Assembly (NCBI GenBank): GCA_021464415.1
Contig: JAKCWG010000894.1
Coordinates: forward strand, 124,001-188,000
Reading direction: 5' to 3'
Length of the DNA stretch: 64,000 bases
From: Lonicera japonica
Taxonomy: Eukaryota; Streptophyta; Magnoliopsida; Dipsacales; Caprifoliaceae
The notes below the pieces were generated by a model that ran no database searches, was not told where the DNA came from, and worked only from the letters and a program-made list of their open reading frames with translations. Positions 55,835 through 64,000 of this stretch are shown here, piece after piece. Position numbers and translations under genes: made by a program. The stretch's first letter is position 1. Each line of letters begins with the position of its first letter.

Positions 55835-56999
55835 TGTAAGAATCCGAAAATGTGACTCCAAGGTCTCAGCCTCTAGTTTGGGAGTCTGAAATATCGGAAA
55901 GGATTTCGTTGTTCCATTTACTTATATGTGTTGATAATTCATATCAGGTATCCTTCTATCCTATTTTTAGATGCAAGATGGTTCGTTCAGAATCGCCAGT
56001 ACGTTTTACGACAAAACGGACAAAATAGTTGTGTAAGAGGAATGGCTACAGATAAGCCTTTCTTTACACGTTTCTCTACGAAACCAGGATTCTATAGGGT
56101 TCGAAAACTATGTTACGGATTGAAAATGTGTTAAGCACCCATTCCACCCTTTCGGTCCCTAGCGGTCTTTTTATATGTTTATTCTATATTGAAAAACTTG
56201 GATGCTTTTACTGACAGCCTACTACTTCTTAAAAAACCCCAATTTTGGGAAAATAGGGAAAGTGATGAAAACATTTGTGTTCCGTGATCCGATTTGTTTA
56301 TTTTTGAAAGATGTAAATACAAATGACAAGGCTTTCGTTTTGAAAAGAGAGGCCCCGGTATTATTTTCTCAGATAATAATGTCGATCTTCTTGTGTTTTT
56401 GATTTTTTTGGGAAAGTACGGATCATGTATCGGGACTAATTTAATATGAAATTAGAACTCTTTGAAGAGAGTTTTAGCAGACACATCGTAATCCATGGAA
56501 AAGACGAGATATGCTTGATTTTAATTCCTATGTAAGTTTTATCGGCCCGGATTTTGAAAATCTAGTTTTATCCTAGTGACAATGCTCTTACTTTTTTGGT
56601 TTTTGCAAATAGTTTTATCAGGATTTTTGTTTTGAAAACAGTAGACTATTTTATAACTTGATAATAAGTTTATTCAAATAAAATGTGATCAAAACAGAAC
56701 AAGTACACAGATATCTAATTTAAATACTAGAAGAGACTTTCTTTACCTTCCCGACGAGAATAATAATAAGAAAGAACATATAATACGGCAGAGAGATCTC
56801 CGGCGATAATAATCTTTTCCTTCTTTAAATGTTTTCGAGAATTTGATTCCAGAAGCGACAAGCCGATCGAGAATAAATTCGATAATTCTTCAGAAATAAA
56901 ACGATCGTAGAATATTCTTGATAGAAGACCAGAAAATCATATAAAATAATAGAAATTTCAGATTCCAAGTTGTTGTCTTTAAACCCTTGGGGGTGTTGG

Positions 57000-57012
57000 C
57001 CTATTTATAGTG
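57000..57012 (-). promoter_or_regulatory. TATA box of the minus-oriented LTR
   Basis: Minus-strand CTATAAATAGGCC, conserved with the inverted LTR partner at 60629-60642 (CTATAAACAGGCC). Confidence 0.6.
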
Positions 57013-57014
57013 AT

Positions 57015-57770
57015 ATGTGTTATAAACCTGAGGGTATTATATATATATATATGCGAGGTATTTAGATAAAAGAGTATTTTTATGTGATCAATGAAACCCA
57101 AGCGTATGCTTGTGTAAATATGAGAGATATATAGATAAGATGATATTTTCATTTATAAACCTAAGAGTATTTTTATGAGTAATAAGATAATATGATGTTT
57201 TAAAAAAAACAAAACCTGAGGGTATTTTTTATGCAATTATATAAAAGGATGTAATTATGTAAATTCCAAAACTTTATGGTACTTTTGTATAAATATATGA
57301 GTTATATTGATAAGAGGGTAAAATTATGTAATTTCCAAAATCTGAGGGTACTTTTATATAACTATGTAAGTTATATAGATATGAGGGTGATTTTTACGTA
57401 ACTAAAAAACTTGAGGGTATTTTTATGTAAATATGTGAGTTGAGGGTATTTTTTGTATAAGTAGGTGAATTATAACATGAGGGTATATATTGTGTAAATA
57501 TGTGGAAAACATGAGGGTATTTTTGTGTAAATATGTGAGTTATATTATGTAATTTTCAAAACTTGAGAATAATTTTGTGCAAATATGAGAATTCTAAGAT
57601 AAGAGTATATTTTCATAAACAAAACCTAAGGTTACTTTTATATAAAAGGATATTTTGATGTTAAAACCCTAAGGTTATTTTCTTGTAAAATTAGTAAACC
57701 TGAGGGTATTCTTACGTAATTTAGAAGGCATTCAAGTAGAACTCTTATATTTACACAAAATTAGTAAACG
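57015..57770. repeat. Degenerate minisatellite based on GAGGGTATTTTTRTGTAA
   Basis: A motif GAGGGTAYTTTT followed by RTGTAAATATGTGAG-like sequence recurs more than ten times at irregular 35-65-bp spacing through 57025-57770. Position suggests U3 of the LTR. Confidence 0.75.
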
Positions 57771-57790
57771 AAGGTATTTTTCTAAATGTG

Positions 57791-59180
57791 AAGTTATATT
57801 CTACAAAGACGGTGGAGCCAGGAAGCAACTCATGTAAATTTTCGTGCACGAGGGTTAAGATTGCCTGAGTCTTTTATAGTTCATTAATATGCTTTATCTG
57901 CTCAGGGTTTTCTTGAACATCATAAAGAGAATATTTAATTGGTGTCTCAGCGCACGATTCATCAGTCTATGAGTAGCATAACATGATTAAGATTTTGAAA
58001 TAAAACAAAAACCAGCACAAGCATACACAGTTTTATCGCATACATACATAATTTGTTGTAATTGACTACTGTTGGGCTCTTTAGAAAGCATACCCATAAG
58101 CGGCATCGGACCTTATGAGATACTGGCTCCATGAGAGGCCACAGGATGTCTGAAACTGGATAAGTTGTACCACCTCCTGGTAAGAACACACTATAGTCAC
58201 GATCTACCCAATTATCCGCGTCATTAATATGGGGACTGCATCGAAGAACACCCTAAGCATCTATATACGGGAAAAATCGAGAAAAGAGAAACTAAAGAGA
58301 TAATAAGAGAATGAGAAGAAAAGAACCCGCTCACATGACAATCCTACCATAATTTTGTAGTAGGGGAACTTCAAGGTGGTTTTTTTATGACCTTTGTGCA
58401 AAAAAATACACATTTGCACGATAATATCTAATGCATATTTCTAAGTCGTTCCTTCAAAATCGCGAGAGCAAACAACTTAAAAAGGAATCTCTAATTTCTA
58501 AAGGACTGAAAGCTAGCAATGAGAAAGAGGAAATATCATAATAAGATGGGCATAGAAAGAATAGAAAGAGAAGAAAATAGAAAAATCACGCATAAGCGCC
58601 CAAATCAAGCGAGAGAAACATAAATGTATAGAGTGACAGGGAGAGCCACAACAAGAGTGACAACTAGGCCAAACCGGCTCAGGACTTCGTCTTGGGTGAG
58701 TAAGGCTCCTAATCACGCCAAATGGAAAAAGAAGCTCCTATCCAAAAACAGAAAAGACAGGAAAAGCTTCTCCTAACGAGGAAGAAATAAGGACATTGAA
58801 AAATAAAAAAGGATGTGGGCCTACAAAAACGCCTCAAAATAGCCAATGGACATCAAAGAGATCAGAGACTCTTTCAAAATAATTTTTTTTTAGTATGATA
58901 AAAAAGAAACAACTTAGAAATAAGTACAAGATTGAATCATCATTGCGCACGAACTACGAGAGTCAAAAAAGTCCATCGTGAAAATTCCTCTTTTGGAATA
59001 AAATGACTTACAAAAACGCAAGTTTTCAAAATTTCTAAGAATAGAGAAACTTAACCACGAATGAAGTTCTATATCTCTCTATACCGCTCCTCATCATTTG
59101 AATGAATTATTTTTTCAAAGAACAGAACTGATCAGTAGATTTCAGCATCTCAGCTTGACACAGACATCACTTAGGAATAT
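57791..59180. other. Unclassified sequence between the inverted LTRs
   Basis: Frames at 57962-58189 and 58513-58716 (minus) have no recognisable domain. It may be the 3' internal region of one or both retroelements. No protease, RT or integrase motif is seen. Confidence 0.35.
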
Positions 59181-59184
59181 CTTA

Positions 59185-59815
59185 AACCATTTAAGCCCTT
59201 TTTAGGAGAAAGTCCTTTCCGGAGGTAATTCATTTATATAAGCCTTCTGCGGAGGCAAAACATCGCTCGTCTAAGCCCTTTCTATGGGTACAAGCCCTCC
59301 GCGGAGGCAATCCAACCACTTAAGCCCTTTTTAGGTGACAATTCTTTCCGGAGGCAATCCATTCACCTAAGCCCTATGCGGAGGCAAAACATCACTCATC
59401 TAAGCCCTTTCTACAAGCACAAGCCCTCTCCAGAGGCAATCCATTCACATAAGCCTTATATGGAGGCAATCCAATCACTTAAGTCCTTTTTAGGCAAAAG
59501 TCCTTTCCGGAGGCTTCATTCACATAAGCCCTCTGCGGAGGCAAAACATCACTCGCCTAAGCCCTACAGGCACAAGCCCTCTCCGAAGGTAATCCATTCA
59601 CATAAGTCCTCTGCGGAGGTAAACCAACTATAAAGCCCTTTCCACAGGCGAAGCCCTCTTTGGAGGCAGTGAAGTCTTTTCCATAGGCAAAAAGCCCTCG
59701 TTATAGGCAAAACACTAAGTCCTTTTTACAGGCAATCACAAAGTCCTTTATATAGACAAAGTACTAAGTCCTCTCTAGAGGCAAACCACATAAAGCCCTT
59801 ATCTGAGGCATACAT
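59185..59815. repeat. Minisatellite of TAAGCCCTTTNC(C)GGAGGCAA units
   Basis: Units of roughly 25-35 bp with the core AAGCCCTYTNCGGAGGCAATCCA repeat about twenty times, alternating forms with CCTTTTTAGGC and CTCTGCGGAGGC. The apparent 85-codon frame at 59376 is a product of the repeat. Confidence 0.9.
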
Positions 59816-60205
59816 ATCCAATATCCATAGATAAACTCTAGTGGTGTCCAGATAACATAACAGAGTTAAAACAAGGAATGGCAATCCGAATCAGGGTTAC
59901 CAGAATCAGGGATGACAATTTGGTTATAACAACTGGCTATCGGGTAGATTGAACTCGCAGTCTGGTCTCAAAGGAATGGTTATGATCAACCAGGATTTAG
60001 GTTTTTCTTTTGAATTTCTCATGATTGCCAGATCTCAGAAGGTTTCGCCCAATGAGATATATTTTTCGAAAGCTCAGTGCTTTATCAGTTAAATGGGTGT
60101 TAAGTCTTTATGCATTAATTAGGGTTCTTGCGATAGCCACAAATCGAAGTCCCTTCAAATCGCCTCAATTCTTTACAAGCAAGGAGCATGAAGCGAGAGG
60201 GCTGT

Positions 60206-61854
60206 AGACACCCCAATTTGCGACCCTTGCAAAAACTCTAAAAGAAAACTCCCATAGAATTCACATCAAGTATAGAACTCACGCACACACGAGAACATGC
60301 TTCAGGCGTTCGTAACACTACAAGTGGGACATTTGTATCATTAAAAGGCATTTGTTACACTACAATCGAGGCATTTATAGCACTCCCAACGGGCATTTAT
60401 AGCGAGAAAAATTATTTGTCTCACTACAAACGGAGGTTTGTCGCGCGACAAAGTGCCACTGTTGTGGTTTTTCGCGTGACAAACCCCCCAGACACCGACC
60501 AACCACTTTCTGATACATCAATTTGTCAGAACTATCACTTCTACCATTTGTCGCACGCCATATATATATGTCACGCGACAATTGTTCCACTGTTGCAGTA
60601 TATCGCACGACAAACCCTCCCGAGTACTATAAACAGGCCAACACCCCCATGGATTCTAGGAAGCACCTTTTATAATATTTATTTGGCACCCAGAGTGCCC
60701 ACCTTCTATAGTTAAACTGTTAAAAATATTTCGAAGAGGAAAAACAAGTACACACCGGAGGTTTCTCTACAATACTTTATTTCTCTCTTATTTATATTAT
60801 ATCAATGGGGAGGTGATCAACTAAACTTTCTTTTTAAATTAAGTTATATATTTGAAATTAAGTTATATATTTGCGTACTTATTTTTGTATCTGCCTATTT
60901 GTTTTATCTTAATTGTTTAACTTACTTATTCATAGATGTAGACTTTTTATATCTGTTGCTCTGTCCACTTTCTAATTGGATAAACTTATTGTCAAATTAC
61001 CGATATTCTATCATTTTTAAATAAAAAAACTTGATAAAATCCTAATAAAATCATTTACAAAACCAGAAAAAGTAAGGCTATTTATTATCCTAATAAAATC
61101 AAGTTTTCAAAACCCGGACCGATAAAGTTCACTTAGAAATTAAACTTAGATATATTATGTTTTTCATATACACTGTAATGTATTTGATACACTCTCCTCA
61201 AGATTTAAATTCCATATCAAATTAATCTGATAAAATTCAATCGTTTCTAAATTAACCAAACGAGATAATTGATATTATTATCTAATTGATATTGTTATCC
61301 GAGGAAACAATACCGAATCACTCTTATTTGAAAATGGATAAGATAAACTTTTGTCATTAGTAATCAAACTTTTACAAAACCAAAACATCAGATCACGAAA
61401 TACAAAGTTTTTATCCATTTTCCCGTTTTTCCCAAAATCAGGTTTTCATGAGATATTTCCAAGTAAGTAGTAGAATGTCAGTAAAAAGCATCCAAGTTTT
61501 TCAACATATAATAAACATAAAAATATCTTTAGAGACCAAAAGGGCGAAACAGGTGCTTAATACCTTCCCAATCCGTAACATAATTTTTGAACATATAGAA
61601 TCCTGGTTTCGTAGACAAACGTGTAAGAAAAAGCTTATATGGAGCCTTTCTTCTTACATAACTATTTTGTCCATTTTCTCGTAAAACGTATTAGTGACTC
61701 TGAACGAACCCTATTGCATTTAGAAATAGGATAGAGGGACACCCGATATGAATTATCAACACGTAAAAGCAAATAGAACAATAGAACTTCTTCCGATGTT
61801 CAAACCCCTAAACTAGAGGTTGAGACCCTGGGGTTGTAGTTACAGATTCTCACA
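60206..61854 (+). mobile_element. LTR in plus orientation, about 1.65 kb
   Basis: It begins TGTAGACACCCCAATTTGCG, a start found in many plant gypsy LTRs, preceded by the purine-rich GAAGCGAGAGGGC, and ends GATTCTCACA. A TATA box lies at 60630-60640. The purine tract on its left marks it as a 3' LTR, with the minisatellite as internal 3' non-coding DNA. The inverted partner is at 55835. Flanking 5-mers (GTATG, ACAAT) do not match, so the pair was not inserted as one unit with simple duplication. Confidence 0.65.
60437..60612. repeat. CpG-rich palindromes TTTGTCGCGCGACAAA in LTR U3
   Basis: A perfect 16-bp palindrome at 60437-60452 is followed by variants near 60469 (TTTTCGCGTGACAAACC), 60547 (TTTGTCGCACGCC), 60571 (TGTCACGCGACAATTG) and 60600 (TATCGCACGACAAACC), just upstream of the TATA box. 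Confidence 0.85.
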
Positions 61855-63008
61855 ACAATGAACAATTTTTTTCTAAGGTCATTGTAAGAAGAAAAAAAGT
61901 AAATTGAAGTCATTGAATGGAGAAAAACATTTAATCTAGTAGGTTCTAATTCCACAAACTAATATAAGATCTAAGTGATATGGTGCTTGATTTCTTGTTG
62001 TGATAAACATACTTCTTGCACCTTCCGCACTTTTTCTTCTTCCTTGTAGTTGAACTATTTGTGTCGAATCAATTATTTTTTGGTCGACCAGGCTGTGTGT
62101 TGTAATATAGAGCTAAAATCTCCGTTACATTTGCCAATACATTACAATTTAGACCAGAAGTTGGCATTGGGTAAATTGGATGTGAGTACAAGCTCTTATA
62201 GTTGGTTGCTAAGAAGCACGGATCAATGTACTCGTAAATATTTTTATTATTCGCCAATATGCACAAAACGGCATGCGAACATGGAAAACCATCAATGCAC
62301 CATGAATAGCACCAGCAGTGCCATCTTTCAAGATCAACGTGATAAGTCTTTTGCTCTCTAACTTCCTACACCGTATCAGTGGACTTAGTCACCGTCCATG
62401 AGGAACTCTCGGTGACCTTGTCTTTTAGCTTGTTCTCAACAGATGGACACAATTCATTTTTTTCAACTCCTTGATGCCTCTCGCCTATCTAACATTTGCT
62501 TCATTACCTTTACATGAATTTGGTCTAGCATTATTGTAATTGGTAGATTACAGTCATTTATAATCCAAGAGTTATAACTTTCCGCCATATTTGAAATCAT
62601 AACGCCGTACCTTCTCCTAGGGAAGAATGCATTTACCCAACGTTCAACGAGTACACTCGAATTTATTAATTATTTCTCCCACAAGAATGCAGAGGTCTCG
62701 ATAATGCTCTATATACTCTTCAACCGTACGAGCATTTACACAACTCGAGAACAATTGCACTACTAATTTTTTTTTCCTAAAACTTTTTGAAAATGCTGAT
62801 ATGAAGTTATTTTTTAAATGAAAAAGGTAATAAGCATGGAATGAATCATTGAATACCTTAGGAATACCGTTTTTCCACCTAATTTGTTAGTCAGAAATAA
62901 ACGTAATTTGTCTATATATTTCGACAATAACCTTTATTTGATTTAAGAACCATTCCCAATTAAGAATATTTTTCGAGTCGACAATAGTGATCGCCAATGA
63001 GAACATAC

Positions 63009-63424
63009 TTATAAATAATACGATCAAGAACATATCAATTTGTGAGTAAAATAGCAGGGCTGCTAAAATCATTTTAACACCATTGTAGTGATCACAATTA
63101 GGGTGCTAAAAAGGTTTTAGCACCTATCTAATGTCCATATATTGGGGTGCTTTTAGCACCTTTGCACTTATCACAATGTAAAAATGTAGACATACTGGGG
63201 TGCTAAAACTCTTTTAGCACTATTGTAGTCACCAAAGTGTGAAGTGCAGATAATGGGGGTGCTAAAAGAGGTTTTAACACCCTCCCAGTGTCCACATACT
63301 AGGATGCTAAAACGCTTTTATCACTATCTAGTGTCCATATTTGTGGTTGAAGATGGTGCAGTAAATTTTTTTTGCACCAACTATGTTGTAAACAAACAGT
63401 TATGAAAACAAAAATTAGTAAATG
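63009..63424. other. 416-bp interruption of the MULE frame (insert or intron)
   Basis: The conserved GDEG and the following MFSLAI of the transposase are separated by 416 bp flanked by the triplet TAC (63006-63008, 63425-63427). Read on the minus strand it starts GTACATTT and ends TATAAG, so an intron is also possible, but clean GT/AG removal would leave the frame off by one. Contains the hairpin array. Confidence 0.5.
63058..63326. repeat. Array of six hairpin units TGCTAAAA-N-TTTTAGCA
   Basis: Units start at 63061, 63104, 63148, 63201, 63260 and 63305 (spacing 43-59 bp). Each has TGCTAAAA, two to four spacer bases and TTTTAGCAC or a near variant (unit 3 has the short form GTGCTTTTAGCAC). 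Linkers share TAGTGTCCATAT or ATTGTAGTSA words. Confidence 0.85.
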
Positions 63425-64000
63425 TACCTTCATCACCATTAATTCCAATTCTAGAGAGCATGCAACTTGTAAATTTTGTTTTAAGATGGCATTCATCCAA
63501 AGCTATTAAAGCTCGGCAAAAGTTGAATCTATATATACAAGCTTCATATGCTATGAATACTCTTTGAAACTTTCTAATCGCTTCATAAACTTCAAGAACG
63601 ACATAACTCTTCGGATTTGATTCTTTTATACTATTAGTATACGAGGCAAGTTGTTGGTATGATGTGCAATCGTCACCATGGACTTCCTTGATCATGTGGC
63701 TCTTACCGGTGTAAGCAAAGTAATAGCTCAATGTAACATTAAACTCGCGTCTAAAGTAATCGATGATGTCAGATGGTTTTGTGAGACTTCTATCTCGAAT
63801 CAAATCTAGAACAGTTAACTTAACAACCTAACTTGTCATTTACGGGTTCCTTAAATCCTTGAAAGTAATGCCACATGCATGCTCGCCCACTATTTTTCTT
63901 ATTTAAAAGAACTTAGCAAGCATTGACTTTAAAGAGGCATGTATTCTCCACGTGCATCACTTATCCTTGTGCCTACTACAAACAATTGTAATCCTATCAC

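Larger units (their letters stand above)
55835..57790 (-). mobile_element. LTR in minus orientation (inverted partner of 60206-61854)
   Basis: From about 57012 down to 55835 the minus strand matches the plus strand of 60629-61854: CTATAAATAGGCCAACACCCCCA versus CTATAAACAGGCCAACACCCCCA; ACCAGGATTCTATA versus the complement of TATAGAATCCTGGT; TAAGCACCCATTCC and a TTCTTACA versus TTCTCACA end. The shared part is a core promoter plus R-U5. Upstream of the TATA box (57012-57790) this copy has a minisatellite instead of the partner's U3, and its outer U3 boundary is unclear. Confidence 0.7.
61990..64000 (-). pseudogene. Mutator-like (MULE) transposase, runs off the right edge
   Basis: 63803-63381 encodes the MULE N-terminal and catalytic start: SDIIDYFRREFNVTLSYYFAYTGKS, then FERVF-like FQRVFIAYEACIYRFNFCRALIALDECHLK with the first catalytic Asp, then GINGDEG. 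After an interruption (63009-63424) the frame resumes with LAITIVDSKNILNWEWFLNQIK...ITFISD (63000-62887), then out to NMAESYNSWI near 62590. A SWIM zinc finger (WHCWC...CSH) is near 62310-62260, and the tail ends QPGRPKNN at 62069. Several stops and shifts lie between 62880 and 62270. It would cut and paste Mutator-type DNA; inactive as seen. Confidence 0.85.

Noticed and set aside
59376..59633. 85-codon frame with His/Lys/Pro/Ser repeats
   Set aside because: Product of the minisatellite.
59185..59815. CRISPR array
   Set aside because: Units are degenerate and contiguous with no unique spacers, in a plant genome.
55835..61854. Long-TIR Mutator element
   Set aside because: The inverted arms contain TATA-box, TG...CA ends and LTR-like layout, and no matching 9-bp target duplications flank them; kept as an alternative only.

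Overview
The window is nuclear DNA of a flowering plant, most likely a eudicot. It is AT-rich and made mostly of nested transposable elements with fragments of plant gene families between them: a split-exon NRT1/PTR (NPF) transporter, the leucine-rich-repeat part of a disease-resistance (NLR) gene, and a pentatricopeptide-repeat (PPR) piece. I see no bacterial, organellar or viral gene organisation and no tRNA, rRNA or CRISPR locus. I cannot name the species. Layout: 1-7232 is a decayed Ty3/gypsy element of Athila type (plus strand) with a degenerate downstream region and an acidic reading frame broken by stops. 7233-8850 is the 3' end of a Ty1/copia element on the minus strand. 8850-13080 is AT-rich intergenic DNA with simple repeats, a small fold-back element and a GC-richer repeat patch. 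13083-19264 is a nearly complete but broken copia element (minus) with 0.8-kb LTRs. 19559-20189 is a terminal-inverted-repeat element holding an odd 31-bp array. 20515-21110 duplicates 12325-13078. 23485-25133 is an NLR LRR pseudogene (minus). 25.5-33.4 kb holds LTR-like segments, a Tat-type gypsy fragment (minus), a dispersed repeat in three copies and Tourist-like MITEs. 34007-40579 is an NPF pseudogene; its second intron carries a 3.7-kb hAT element and its last exon carries a SINE-like insert. 41791-49971 is the best preserved item: an 8.18-kb copia element with two 1333-bp LTRs, a 5-bp target duplication and one uninterrupted 1321-codon gag-pol. It sits about 20 bp inside an intron of a second NLR remnant whose exon lies at 49993-50194, beside a PPR pseudogene (50300-51066). 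52430-55450 is a 1.5-kb tandem duplication. 55835-61854 is bounded by two homologous LTRs in inverted orientation, with minisatellites between them. 61990-64000 is a Mutator-like (MULE) transposase (minus) interrupted by a short insert with six hairpin units; it runs off the window. How the parts relate: this looks like a degraded resistance-gene and transporter neighbourhood enlarged by waves of TE insertion. Paralogous copies inside the window serve as empty sites that date and orient several insertions. The only apparently intact large reading frame is the copia gag-pol at 44659-48624. I found no convincing new multi-gene system. The least ordinary structures are the orientation-switching 31-bp array, the hairpin array in the MULE, the inverted LTR pair with CpG palindromes in one U3, and the young copia in an NLR intron.
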